A stretch of 64,000 nt of DNA from Arion vulgaris. Taxonomy: Eukaryota > Mollusca > Gastropoda > Stylommatophora > Arionidae. The stretch lies in the NCBI GenBank assembly GCA_020796225.1, contig CM036760.1, positions 2,168,501-2,232,500 of the forward strand, read 5' to 3'. The notes beneath the pieces were generated by a model. It did no database searches. It saw nothing but the letters and a program-made list of their open reading frames with translations, and was not told where the DNA came from. Below, piece after piece: positions 44,342-55,779 of this stretch (position 1 is the first letter of the stretch; each line of letters opens with the position of its first letter). The position numbers and the translations under genes are program-made.

Positions 44342-44570
44342 CAGGAACGTTTACATATGTTTTCAAGATTTTCTTTTGATTGGATCAGACACGATCTGCG
44401 TCTCTTGTGTCTAAATGTTTGTTTCCTTAATGAGCTCTTCATGAAGGCAATTTACCTTCTTAGCTTTGATATTTAGATATGAACGAGCCTTCCAAGTTTG
44501 AACTATGTCAGTAATAGTGGGAAGGTCAAGAAGGGGGTCACATTGCAATAGTATTTTCTGTGTGTATCAG

Positions 44571-45017
44571 GATTAGGAGCATATATGAGACGAAACACAA
44601 ACACACACTCACTAATTACTCAAGGCCGTAATATACCACCTGGACGTTACCTGTGCAATTACTCCCTTTGTTTGACAAGTTATAAGCATATTAAGTGGTA
44701 TTTGTTGCTTTGAGGTATGGTGATCGACCCTTATTTCAAGAGTACTCGCGTTGTTCCCTATGTAAAGAGATCGAAATAGGTTTCCACTGACACCATATCA
44801 CAAAGTATATGTTCCAAATCCTATCGGAGACGAACGATAACACATATATGATATGTTCAAGTTAATGCATGTTAAAGAATCATTCAGCAGTTGACATATG
44901 ATAAGAATCGATTGGAAAGAAAATAATACAAATTACAAATACATTTTTACCATTTTCAAAATTACTTGGACCTTGGCGGTGCTACAAAAGTATAGCACTC
45001 AAATGCATTTATTGAGT
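44571..45017. other. No recognisable feature
   Basis: AT-rich unique-looking sequence. Confidence 0.45.
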
Positions 45018-45140
45018 GTTTTATTGATAGATTAATAAAACCGTCATCATTGTACGTTCATCAACAACCATGTTCGGTCTTATACCAAAATATCTCACTG
45101 GCATTGCACGAGCTAAACAGCAGCGGCGAGGATTTTTATG
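45018..45140 (-). mobile_element. SINE-like family D, diverged copy
   Basis: TTATTGATAGATTAATAAAA, then CGTCATCATTGTACGTTCAT and ACCATGTTCGGTC, then GCATTGCACGAGC align in order with the family D copy at 45836, with many substitutions. Confidence 0.5.
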
Positions 45141-45299
45141 CAATTTTGAGGATTGTAAACAGTTTTACAGATATTAATCAAAGATTGAATATTATATCAG
45201 GACAGCGGTTTTGCAGTGGATTCTAATCGATTTCACCTCAATCCGCTACAGTCTACTACTTCTTCTCTATGTAACTAGCAAGACCACATATCAAATTGA

Positions 45300-45505
45300 A
45301 TAATATCAAGACCACTTTGCATGATCTAAAACCGATTTACTCAATAACTAGCAAGACCACTTGCTATGTAACTAGTAAGACCACATTGATATGTAACTAG
45401 CAAGACAATATTGATATGTAACTAGCAAGACCATATTGCTATGTAACTAGCAAGACCATATTGCTATGTAACTAGTAAGACCATATTGCTATGTAACTAT
45501 CTCCA
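45300..45505. repeat. Tandem array, 25-bp unit, about 8 copies
   Basis: Unit CTATGTAACTAGCAAGACCA plus TATTG, with the first copies irregular. Variants GCAAGACC and GTAAGACC alternate. Confidence 0.9.
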
Positions 45506-45835
45506 AGTTCTGATCGAGTTTACGCTGCCAATTGATCCTGTTGTAACAGTAACAAATTGTTGTATGTGGCAGGCGAAAATTGGAAAATCAAGGCAAGACT
45601 GGATAACACAGTGTAATATAGTTGTGTTTCAACACAGAAGATAAATTGTCTCTACCGTTGTCTTAATTACAGTGGACTTTTTACGACTAGGGAAATCAAT
45701 GTGAAATTGGAGTTACCATTGTTGTAATTGATCGCTTGGGCTGCCATAATAACGTATGCTGGTGTTAGCGCCTCTAAATTCCTAGTTTTGTGAACGAAGT
45801 TTTTTTGTGCGTTTGATTTTGTTGAGCATTAAGAA

Positions 45836-45965
45836 TTGATTGATAGGACCATCATCAGTGCACATCGACGAGTAACCATGTGTGCACCAATCTATTTCTT
45901 ACACAGAAAGATCTCAGCTGCAGTGCGCGAATTTCCTCGCACCGGCGCGAGACCCCGATGTCATT
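45836..45965 (-). mobile_element. SINE-like family D copy
   Basis: GATTGATAGGACCATCATCA, then GAGTAACCATGTGTGCACC, TTTCTTACACAGAAAGATCT and CAGCTGCAGTGCGCGAA, followed by GGCGCGAGACCCCG. The last block extends the family further than the other copies and also matches the 54575 copy (GGCGAGGGGTCCC). Confidence 0.7.
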
Positions 45966-46490
45966 TGGAAGATGGTAAAGACGGTTCAGTCGAAAGGGGC
46001 ACCGTAAGTCGCTAGGTTAAGAGACTTTGAATTTCAGAAAGTGAAAAAATGGAGCTGCATGACATTCCGCGCTCTGAACGTTACGCAATGGACACCAGTT
46101 CTGACATTTCGCATACTTATGCAATTATTCGTAATGATTGGCTCATTACAACTCAATAATTTTATACAAGCAGTTATTTGTCAGCAGGAGAAATGTGTTT
46201 TCAATACTTCAAGCTCTCGGGTATTCGAAAGCTCGTCGAAACGGTATTCGAAAGTCTGAGCTAGATGGCTTCACAAACCCACAAAGAAGAACACATTTTA
46301 AAAGAATTTGTTCTGAAATTTTGGAGAGCTTCGAAGCTGAGGGAGACAACGTTTTGTCTGAGATCGTTAAAGGTCATAAAATAAGGGCTCATCATTTTGT
46401 GACTTCAATAGAAAAAACGGTCCATGGAGTGACATCTTCCACAATCACCAAAAAGAAAGAAATTTAAATCAACTTGATCAGCTGGAGAAA

Positions 46491-46680
46491 TTATGATCAC
46501 TGTTGGGACATTCAATGTGTTAGCCTTGTTCATGTAATGCCAACGGTTGGATAGATTATGATCACTGTTGGGACATTCAATGTGTTAGTCTTGTTCATGT
46601 AATGCCAAGGTTGGAGAGATTATGATCACTGTTGGTACATTCAATGTGTTAGTCTTGTTCATGTAATGCCAATGGGTGAC
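46491..46680. repeat. Tandem triplication, 64/65-bp unit, of mariner coding DNA
   Basis: ATTATGATCACTGTTGGGAC then CAATGTGTTAGTCTTGTTCA and TGTAATGCCAA, three copies. One unit encodes the transposase stretch from IMITV to the VMP residues. The last copy continues into GDII, the next expected residues. Confidence 0.9.
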
Positions 46681-46690
46681 ATAATCAAGT

Positions 46691-47360
46691 TAGTTAGTTT
46701 GTTCCTTTCGTGCCAAAGGCGACACATGTGACAGAAGTTTTAGATTTCCATGTGATGCGGTTCGTTGCTAGCAGTTGGAAATATTGTATGGTTTTACATC
46801 CCAATAGTTTACTTTCTTGTTGGATGGTTCTTCGAAGAGTGGTCTTAGGTCTTCCACGTTTTCTTTCCCAACTGGTGACCACATAAGGACTTGTTGATTT
46901 AGTCTCTTTTCGTCTGATCTAAGAACATGAACTAAATATTTCCACCTTCGTTTCTTATAATATTTGATACGGGTTGTTGGTGTGTTCTATCTCTCACTGT
47001 GTTGTTAGAAACAAAATCACTCCATTTTACTTTTAATAATTTTCAGAGACGTTTATTCTCAAAGCTGTCCAGTTTCTTATCAATTTTCTGTGTTGATTTC
47101 TAACTTTCACAACCGTAGGTCAGTACAGGAATCACACATGACCTAAATAATTTAACTTATGTGCATATATTAAGGTCTTGAGATTGCCAGATATTAGTTA
47201 ATTTAGTGAAGGCACTAGCTGCTATAGCAATACGAGAGTTTATTTCTTTCATCGTGTCTCCGTTGTTTGACACTTTACTACCCAAATATGAAAAATGTTC
47301 AACTTTCTCCAGTGTTTGGCCATTTATTACGATGTTGTCTGTCGAGAACAGTAATCATAT
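46691..47360 (-). mobile_element. RTE-clade LINE, 5'-truncated, with 10-bp target-site duplication
   Basis: The minus strand from 47350 reads NIVINGQTLEKVEHFSYLGS, KVSNNGDTMKEINSRI, VIPVLTYGCES, DSFENKRL, KENVEDLRP/WERKRGRPKTTLRR, TIQYFQLLATNRITWKS and TKGTN stop. It ends in (AACT)n. ATAATCAAGT occurs at both flanks (46681-46690 and 47361-47370). This is a textbook 5'-truncated target-primed insertion into the mariner gene. Several frameshifts since. Confidence 0.9.
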
Positions 47361-47764
47361 ATAATCAAGTACAAAGATTACATTTAAAATAACATTTAAA
47401 AAACTGAATACGCGGTTTCACAAAGATCGGCGTAACAAAAAATCAAATCCAGGAGAACTGTTTCTTCAACACAAGAATGCGTGCCATCATACAAGTCCGA
47501 AAACATGTGTGGAAATGGACACATTGGGTTTGGACTGTACTCAGTCATCATCCCTATAGTCCTGCTTTGGTTCCATCTGATATTCCTCTTGTTGGTACAC
47601 TTACAAATATGTTTAGTTCAGTATGGCTTTGAAGATGATGATGTGATTAAAGCATTGAAGAAATGGCTACATGAGCAGGACAAAACCGTGCATATTTAAG
47701 GCATGCATTGACTTGTGTCACGATGACATAATGCTGTACACATTGATGGGGTTTATGTGTACAC

Positions 47765-48080
47765 ATACACTTGTTTAAAAGAACGTATCTTGTACACAAT
47801 CCAAGACTTTGGTGATATGAATAAAACAGGAATAAATATCCAAGTTGAAATTTCTGTATTTCTCCATAATTATTTCTCATATTAAAGTCGCAATTCCTAG
47901 TAGTCTTACCGTATCTGAAACTAGCCTGGATTCCGCACATTTTGTATTTCAACTTATCTTATATCTTCTCTTATAATCTTGAATATCATTGTATTGATCT
48001 TGCTTATCCAAGCAATAGTACGGTAGTTGGTGCACAGCTTTAAACTGTCTTTCCTCTCTAGATCTAGACATCATCAAATA
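47765..48080 (-). mobile_element. RTE-clade RT fragment (fingers)
   Basis: The minus strand reads LKLCTNYRTIAWISKINTMI, FKIIREDIR, stop, then MCGIQASFRYGKTTRN and FCFIDY-like LFLFYSYHQSL. The NYRTI and ASFRYGKTTR blocks match the RT region between the fingers and motif A. The motif A aspartate is not clear in this copy. Short internal fragment. Confidence 0.65.
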
Positions 48081-48431
48081 CTGTTAATTGTCCAGACAGT
48101 CATTCTTTGCGGCTATTTCTGTTTGTACGTCTGCTGGAGATATAGACTTAAGTCACAGAGAATCTGATCATTACACACGAGTAAAGCCGTCGTAGACAAA
48201 GCCACAGAAATAACAATGGACTCGAACAGATGAACAAAACGTGAACTTGTCTTCGTGGACTGGGTAATGGGCACAAAAAGGTGACATCATGAATCTGGTA
48301 TTAGAAATACAGGATATGATCATAGCAAATATCTGGTTCAAATAACATTCCAAACGACTCTGGTCGCAAAAATTACATGCAATTAATATTTATAATAAAA
48401 TAGTTTATTGTAATAGCTTGCAAATAAAACG
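48081..48431. other. No recognisable feature
   Basis: Unique-looking. A 60-codon minus-strand frame at 48171-48353 has no recognised motif. Confidence 0.4.
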
Positions 48432-48689
48432 TATTCTCATATGAAAATCGTGGCATATCCCAAAGGACGTAGCCATCAACCACAGTAAACAAGTCGTTGA
48501 TTTTCTAGGCACCACTTATACGTTCAGTAGTTTGCCATTGCTTTCGAACGGGTGGCGCCATCGTCCTTTGTTAAAATCAACGGAAACAATTTGCAAGCAA
48601 ACTGTCCGCAGCGTGATTCGAACTCAGAACGTCGGGGTTAATAGACAGAGTCACTAACCCCTAAGCCACAGACGCCACTATTCTCATAT
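48432..48689 (-). mobile_element. tRNA-derived SINE family C with 11-bp target-site duplication
   Basis: The element is 48443-48678, flanked by TATTCTCATAT at 48432-48442 and 48679-48689. Minus strand: A-box-like TGGCTTAGGGGTTAGTGA, B-box-like GAGTTCGAATC, body with TAAAACAAAGGACGATGGCG-type and ATGGCAAACTACTGAACG sequence, then GTGCCTAGAAAATCAACGAC and 3' end GGATATGCCACGATTTTC. The intact duplication marks a complete, fairly young insertion and fixes the family boundaries at about 236 bp. Confidence 0.92.
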
Positions 48690-48707
48690 ACATTTCATTT
48701 CTGAACT

Positions 48708-48860
48708 TTAGACTTGCTAGATGGCACATTAGACTTGCTAGCTAAATCTTCATACGTACTAGCTAAATCTTGAGACTTGTGCTACATCTTCTGATTTGCT
48801 AGTTACATCTTCAGACTTGCTAGCTACATCTTCAGACGTGCTAGCTACATCTTCAGACTT
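48708..48860. repeat. Tandem array, 21-bp unit, about 7 copies
   Basis: Unit GACTTGCTAGCTACATCTTC plus A. The first three copies are irregular. Confidence 0.88.
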
Positions 48861-48989
48861 GTATAAAACTCATAACAATTTGCCAATGTTTTATTGTTGT
48901 TAAACTTGTGTATAAAACACTGATAGCATAATAACACAAACAATAAAGCTGCAAGGACATTTATCAAATCACCTCCAGGACAATATTTT

Positions 48990-51900
48990 GATTATTTTGA
49001 TGATATATCATGTTTACTTTTGTTGATATATCATGTTTACTTTTGTTGATATATCATGGTTACTTTTGTTGATATATCATGGTTACTTTTGTTGACATAT
49101 CATAGTTACTTTTGTTGATATATCATAGTTACTTTTGTTGATATATCATAGTTACTTTTGTTGATATATCATAGTTACTTTTGTTGATATATCATAGTTA
49201 CTTTGCTGATATATCATAGTTACTTTGTTGATATATCATAGTTACTTTGTTGATAATCATGTTTACTTTGTTGATATATCATGTTTACTTTGCTGACATA
49301 TCATAGTTACTTTGCTGATATATCATGGTTACTTTTGTTGATATATCATGTTTACTTTTGTTGATATATCATAGTTACTTTTGTTGATATATCATAGTTA
49401 CTTTTGTTGATATATCATGTTTACTTTTGTTGATATATCATGTTTACTTTTGTTGATATATCATGTTTACTTTTGTTGACATATCATAGTTACTTTTGTT
49501 GATATATCATAGTTACTTTTGTTGATATATCATAGTTACTTTTGTTGATATATCATGGTTACTTTTGTTGATATATCATGTTTACTTTGTGATATATCAT
49601 GTTTACTTTTGTTGACATATCATAGTTACTTTTGTTGATATATCATAGTTACTTTTGTTGATATATCATAGTTACTTTTGTTGATATATCATAGTTACTT
49701 TTGTTGATATATCATAGTTACTTTTGTTGATATATCATGTTTACTTTTGTTGATATATCATGTTTACTTTTGTTGATATATCATGTTTACTTTTGTTGAT
49801 ATATCACGATACTTTTGTTGATATATCATGTTTACTTTTGTTGATATATCACGATACTTTTGTTGATATATCACGATACTTTTGTTGATATATCATGGAT
49901 ACTTTTGTTGATATATCATGGTTACTTTTGTTGATATATCATGGTTACTTTTGTTGATATATCATGGTTACTTTTGTTGACATATCACGATACTTTTGTT
50001 GATATATCACGATACTTTGCTGATATATCACGATACTTTTGTTGATATATCATGGTTACTTTTGTTGATATATCATAGTTACTTTGCTGATATATCATAG
50101 TTACTTTGCTGATATATCATAGTTACTTTTGTTGATATATCATGTTACTTTTGTTGATATATCATGGTTACTTTTGTTGATATATCACGATACTTTTGTT
50201 GATATATCACGATACTTTTGTTGATATATCATGGATACTTTTGTTGATATATCATGGTTACTTTTGTTGATATATCATGTTTACTTTTGTTGATATATCA
50301 TAGTTACTTTTGTTGATATATCATGGTTACTTTTGTTGACATATCATAGTTACTTTGCTGATATATCATAGTTACTTTTGCTTGATATATCATGTTTACT
50401 TTTGTTGATATATCATGGTTACTTTTGTTGATATATCATGCGTTTACTTTTGCTGATATATCATGTTTACTTTTGTTGATATATCATAGTTACTTTTGAT
50501 GATATATCATGGTTATTTTGCTGATATATCATGTTACTTTTGTTGATATATCATAGTTACTTTTGTTGATATATCATAGTTACTTTTGTTGATATATCAT
50601 GGTTACTTTTGTTGATATATCATGGTTACTTTGCTGATATATCACGATACTTTTGTTGATATATCACGATACTTTTGTTGATATATCATGGATACTTTTG
50701 TTGATATATCATGGTTACTTTTGTTGATATATCATGGTTACTTTTGTTGATATATCATAGTTACTTTTGTTGATATATCATGGTTACTTTTGTTGACATA
50801 TCATAGTTACTTTTGTTGATATATCATAGTTACTTTTGTTGATATATCATGTTTACTTTTGTTGATATATCATGGTTACTTTTGCTGATATATCAGTTTA
50901 CTTTTGTGATATATCATGTTTACTTTTGTTGATATATCATGTTACTTTTGTTGATATATCATGTTACTTTGCTTGATATATCATAGTTACTTGTTGATAT
51001 ATCATGGTTACTTTGTTGATATATCATGATACTTTGTTGATATATCATGGTTACTTTTGTTGATATATCATAGTTACTTTTGTTGATATATCATAGTTAC
51101 TTTTGTTGATATATCATGGATACTTTTGTTGATATATCATAGTTACTTTTGTTGATATATCATGATACTTTTGTTGATATATCATAGTTACTTTTGTTGA
51201 TATATCATGTTACTTTTGTTGATATATCATGGTTACTTTTGTTGATATATCATGGTTACTTTTGTTGATATATCATAGTTACTTTTGTTGATATATCATG
51301 TTACTTTTGTTGATATATCATGGTTACTTTTGTTGATATATCATGGTTACTTTTGTTGATATATCATGGTTACTTTTGTTGATATATCACGATACTTTTG
51401 TTGATATATCACGATACTTTTGTTGATATATCATGTTTACTTTTGTTGATATATCACGATACTTTTGTTGATATATCATGGTTACTTTTGTTGATATATC
51501 ATAGATACTTTTGTTGATATATCATGTTTACTTTTGTTGATATATCATGTTACTTTTGTTGATATATCATAGTTACTTTTGTTGATATATCATAGTTACT
51601 TTTGTTGATATATCATAGTTACTTTTGTTGATATATCATAGTTACTTTTGTTGATATATCATAGTTACTTTTGTTGATATATCACGATACTTTTGTTGAT
51701 ATATCATAGTTACTTTTGTTGATATATCATAGTTACTTTTGTTGATATATCATAGTTACTTTTGTTGATATATCATAGTTACTTTTGTTGATATATCATA
51801 GTTACTTTTGTTGATATATCATAGTTACTTTTGTTGATATATCATAGTTACTTTGCTGATATATCATAGATACTTTGTTGATATATCATAGTTACTTTTG

Positions 51901-52738
51901 TGATATATCATAGTTACTTTTGTTGATATATCATAGTTACTTTTGTTGATATATCATAGTTACTTTTGTTGATATATCATAGTTACTTTTGTTGATATAT
52001 CATAGTTACTTTTGTTGATATATCATAGTTACTTTTGTTGATATATCATGGTTACTTTTGTTGATATATCATGGTTACTTTTGATGACATATCATAGTTA
52101 CTTTTGTTGATATATCATGTTTACTTTTGTTGACATATCATAGTTACTTTGCTGATATATCATAGTTACTTTTGTTGATATATCATGGTTACTTTTGTTG
52201 ATATATCATGAGTTACTTTTGATGACATATCATAGTTACTTTGTTGATATATCATGTTTACTTTTGCTGACATATCATAGTTACTTTTGTTGATATATCA
52301 TAGTTACTTTTGTTGATATATCATGGTTACTTTTGTTGATATATCATGGTTACTTTTGATGACATATCATAGTTACTTTTGTTGATATATCATGTTTACT
52401 TTTGTTGACATATCATAGTTACTTTTGTTGATATATCATAGTTACTTTTGTTGATATATCATGGTTACTTTTGATGACATATCATAGTTACTTTTGTTGA
52501 TATATCATGTTTACTTTGTGACATATCATAGTTACTTTTGTTGATATATCATGGTTACTTTTGTTGATATATCATGTTTACTTTTGTTGATATATCATGT
52601 TTACTTTTGTTGATATATCACGATACTTTTGATGACATATCATAGTTACTTTTGTTGATATATCATGGTTACTTTTGTTGATATATCATAGTTACTTTTG
52701 TTGATATATCACGATACTTTTGTTGATATATCATAGTT
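48990..52738. repeat. AT-rich satellite array, 23-bp unit, about 160 copies
   Basis: Unit GTTGATATATCATAGTTACT plus TTT. Each unit holds the palindrome GATATATC. Subtypes by the four bases after ATCA (TAGT, TGGT, TGTT, CGAT) are mixed in short runs, for example paired CGATAC units near 49805, 50190, 50650 and 51390. Scattered copies have a shortened T run or TGCTGATA in place of TGTTGATA. No frame is maintained. Confidence 0.97.
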
Positions 52739-52774
52739 ACAAGATTTAGCTTTCTTGACAAATTTTACATTCAT

Positions 52775-53000
52775 ACTAAATATGAAAAGTGTGGCCTTTG
52801 CAGGACGTAGCTATCAAAAGCAGTAAACGTGTCCTCGATTTTCTAGGCACCACTTATACGTTCAGTAGTTTGTCATTACTTTCTGAACAGTGAGGTCTAC
52901 TTTCACCGTTTGTAAAAATCCAAGGCAACTAATTTGCTTCCAAATCCTGCCCATCGTGGAGTTTGAACCAGGTACCCATATAATACCCACACAAGTTTTG
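52775..53000 (-). mobile_element. tRNA-derived SINE family C, diverged copy
   Basis: TTTTCTAGGCACCACTTATA, then CGTTCAGTAGTTTGTCATTA are the complement of the family C body. GGAGTTTGAACCAGG is the complement of a B box. Starts about 40 bp after the end of the 23-bp satellite. Confidence 0.82.
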
Positions 53001-53049
53001 GTGGTCTAAAATGAACAGAAATCAGTGTTTTACTAACGGATTTGACAGT

Positions 53050-53135
53050 GATGATGGTCACATGTCACCATGGCAACATGTCAACATGGCAACATGTCAA
53101 CATGTCACCATGGCAACATGTCAACATGAATAGTA
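53050..53135. repeat. Imperfect short repeats of CATGGCAACATGTCAA
   Basis: ATGTCACCATGGCAAC and ATGTCAACATGGCAAC alternate about five times. CCATGG and ACATGT are themselves palindromic. Confidence 0.85.
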
Positions 53136-53913
53136 AAATAGTAAAAAGCGTTGTACAACACGATCGTTCCCTGGATATGATGCTATTACTACCAAACCTG
53201 AACGTTGATATCAAGCGATAGAAGAAAACATGTCAGGATAAAGACATGCAAAGTCTATGCAGAGTTATGAACAAAAACAACACATTACATGGGTCATACA
53301 CATAGACAGTTTGTTAATAGACGTTAGACTTCCAAGAGCATTGCTACTTCGTTAAAGTGGCTACAAAGCAAAACACCATAAACACAACAGGTAGGCCACA
53401 GAAATAACAGAGGCAGTGAAAGACATGTTTAAAGCGCACACATGCTCATGTTCTAGAAACTGTTTCTTATCCTGATGCTATGAGGAAACACATGTTCTAG
53501 AAACTGTTTCTTATCCTGATGCTATGAGGAATCACATGGCTAGAGACAAGAAGACAACAGAAGAAGACGTTGGTCACAGAAACAAAGTTAGAAATGGTTT
53601 ACAATTTGTTATGGCGGTGGATTCACTCAGAACAAGCGTTGTTTTTTTTTAAAAATTAATAGAAGAAAGCTAACAATTATATTGTCATACAATTTGGCCG
53701 TATGTTGAAAAAGAGATTATTGTTGATGATATACAACGTTTAGTGTATGCATTGCAATTATTGAATTAAAAAATAATTTATTTTATTGAAAATATATTTC
53801 AAAATCACCCCCTTCATCGAGGAGTAGATTGAACTGCAAACAATGCCAAACTAGCATTTGATGTAAATATCACCCATAATTATAGCATGAATCTCCACTT
53901 TTTGTCTAAACTG
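53136..53913. other. Mostly unique sequence with one 44-bp direct duplication
   Basis: At 53449-53537 TGTTCTAGAAACTGTTTCTT then ATCCTGATGCTATGAGGAA occurs twice with one difference. A T/A homopolymer run lies at 53641-53655. No coding signal. Confidence 0.55.
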
Positions 53914-53920
53914 TATATAA
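53914..53920 (+). promoter_or_regulatory. Candidate TATA box
   Basis: TATATAAGCAG in AT-rich DNA, about 120 bp upstream of the ATG of a small open frame at 54041. In this base composition such a match is weak evidence on its own. Confidence 0.2.
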
Positions 53921-54040
53921 GCAGAGATATTGTTATCATACACGAATAGTAGAGAAATCCAGAATAAAACAGAAGGTAATAACAACAGTGTTAGATAACA
54001 ATAAACTGATAATTAAACTTATTGAGATCATGACAATGAA

Positions 54041-54238
54041 ATGATGACACTCTACAACATTATAATCAAACACTACAATAACGAAAATGCATTGCTTTGT
54101 CGAACAGTGAGAAATAATAATACAATGAATACGTCAAATATCTTATTAAATATCAGTAGCAGTCTGGGCTCTGACTACGATAACGAGTTTAGGTATAATC
54201 CTCTCTCTGGGGAAGTTGCTAGTCTTATCGCAGGATGA
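54041..54238 (+). CDS. Hypothetical small ORF or first-exon candidate
   Basis: 65 codons, with a second in-frame ATG at 54125. From that ATG the peptide starts MNTSNILLNISSSLGSDYDN and ends NPLSGEVASLIAG. It has two N-glycosylation sequons (NTS, NIS), an acidic stretch and a hydrophobic finish, which resembles the extracellular N-terminus of a membrane receptor. It stops just after ASLIAG, where a membrane helix might begin. No continuation is seen. A TATA match lies upstream. No family recognised; chance remains likely. Confidence 0.2.
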   Translation: MMTLYNIIIKHYNNENALLCRTVRNNNTMNTSNILLNISSSLGSDYDNEFRYNPLSGEVASLIAG

Positions 54239-54574
54239 TAAGACGCATGTCACTTAGTCTGTGTTCTAGTTGAACCTGTAAAAGTGCCCTTTGAAGTTGA
54301 CATTCAGATAGATTAACTGCAAACAATAAGTCTGGACATTATATGTTATTATTGGACATCAAGACTAACCTATAATTCTTACCATCTTCAACATTGCACC
54401 AGGCACCTTCGTCAATGCTACGGAGCTTGCGTACTGTCGCTGAGATAGTATGTTTTTAAAATAGAGATGGAAGCACACATGGTTATTAACCGAATTGTAA
54501 TGATGATGGTGATATCACACAATCAATCATGAATTAACGTTGTGTTATGTTTTGTTATGCGTGCTTGATTTGAT

Positions 54575-54710
54575 TTGATTGATAGGGCATCAATCATCAT
54601 TGCACTTTGGTGAGCAACCATGTTTGCTACGATCTCTTTCTTAAACATGAAGATCTCAGCGGCAGTGCACGAACTCAGTAACATAGGCGAGGGGTCCCAA
54701 AAGCGGTGAG
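54575..54710 (-). mobile_element. SINE-like family D copy
   Basis: GATTTGATTGATAGGGCATC, then CACTTTGGTGAGCAACCATG, CTCTTTCTTAAACATGAAGA and TCAGCGGCAGTGCACGAACT. Complement tail (AATC)n at the low-coordinate end. Confidence 0.65.
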
Positions 54711-54954
54711 GTTGTGAATGTATGGAGTGTGTATGATTTTGCGATGACATTATGTAATTTATCCTTAACTTGATGATGCCATTTTGGTTTGAAATTTATC
54801 TTTTTGTATATATTACTTTTTACTGGCACGTTAATCTACTTTTAAAGTAGTGTTTATAATGTAGTATTTGGGTACATGTAATATGCATATCAAGTAAGAG
54901 AATTACTTCAAGACTAACAAACTTGAAAGCATAGATTTATTCTGCTTCTTTTGC

Positions 54955-55084
54955 CGTCACACTGCTACCGGGTTGTTGCCCAGTGTCGTCACACTGCTAC
55001 CGGGTTGTTGCCCAGTGTCGTCACACTGCTACCGGGTTGTTGCCCAGTGTCGTCACACTGCTACCGGGTTGTTGCCCAGTGTCG
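54955..55084. repeat. Tandem array, 32-bp unit, 4 copies
   Basis: Unit CGTCACACTGCTACCGGGTT then GTTGCCCAGTGT, four copies without visible differences. CACTG and CAGTG at the unit ends could pair as short hairpins. Confidence 0.95.
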
Positions 55085-55265
55085 TGGTTTTCTGTTTTTG
55101 TCTTACGCTGTTCTGGTGGCTTGTGTGATTGTTATCTTTGCTCTTTCACAGGATTCTGCTACACCATCTAACCATCTTTTCCGTGGTCTTCCTCTTGTCT
55201 TCTTTCCCGATGTTCTGTTGTAGAAGACTGTATACTGTGGAGTTTGGATTTATACCGACACTAAA
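55085..55265 (-). mobile_element. RTE-clade LINE tail scrap
   Basis: The minus strand reads GKKTRGRPRKRWLDGVAESC, the basic box of a LINE tail, at about 55150-55215. Its flank GTAGAAGACTGTATACTGTG matches 12070-12095, showing two copies of the same subfamily. Confidence 0.6.
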
Positions 55266-55779
55266 TCAAGGACATTTAATACTGATACTGTTACCAAACA
55301 AAGTTTGAGATATTATTCTATATTCGAAGATAAGAAAATCGACAAGACATTCTGAAACTATCTGATGAATACAATATTTGTTTTCTAGAAACTCGAAATG
55401 AAGTGAGGCAAATGTGACATAAATCGACATTTGTAGAAGTAAGGGATTGTGGAATAACAAGGAACAGACTTGTTGTAACAACATTGGGAAATTGTGTGTA
55501 CTTTCAGAGAAACGGTAGAATAAGACATGATAAATTGTGGAGGAAGGGTGTTAGTAGAGAACATGTATGTTAGACAGAGCTCCAATAAACATAACTCTTA
55601 CAGACGATATACACTGATATCTTTGCGTATTTGACTAGCTGTATGAAACCTATGTAAGCTGAGAGAATATTTACTTTCTGAAATGTTAAATCTTGTTCAA
55701 TAAACGGTTGATGGTTTGTGAAGATTTATTTTGTTAAAATGTTGTTACAGATTATTCGAAATTGAAAAAAAACTGGATG
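55266..55779. other. No recognisable feature
   Basis: AT-rich unique-looking sequence. Open frames at 55266-55585 on the minus strand have no recognised motif. Confidence 0.4.

Larger units (their letters stand above)
43685..44570 (-). mobile_element. I-type LINE relic, post-RT linker and RNase H
   Basis: The minus strand from 44570 reads DLPTITDIVQTWKARSYLNI and KAKKVNCLHEEL. It then gives MAEFYTLMVQSFAKKDHLAC, VFILSDSMSIICKVE and, after frameshifts, GERGVMNELADGLA. The TDG-like start, LSDSMS block and NELADGLA block match the RNase H motif order of I-type LINEs. The first catalytic region is altered (FYTLMV). Two local tandem repeats lie inside it. Confidence 0.65.
46030..47697 (+). pseudogene. 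Mariner-like transposase relic split by a LINE
   Basis: Segment 1 (46030-46690) reads NVFSILQALGYSKARR, then NPQRRTHFKRICSEILESFE, AEGDNVLSEIV, HHFVTSIEKTVHG and TKKKEI. After a frameshift it gives GEIMITVG (a mariner IMITVFWD-type block) and MPMGDII. Segment 2 (47371-47697) reads TFKKLNTRFHKDRR, GELFLQHKNA, PYSPALVPSDIP, FEDDDVIKALKKWL and HEQDKTVHI. Family D,D34D residues are damaged: the TGDET block reads KGHKI and the FWD aspartate is lost. Stops and frameshifts make it inactive. Terminal repeats were not found. Confidence 0.82.

Noticed and set aside
45890..45915. Splice acceptor (CTTTCTTACACAG) of a host exon
   Set aside because: The same string recurs in other copies of dispersed family D, so it is repeat sequence rather than a specific exon boundary.
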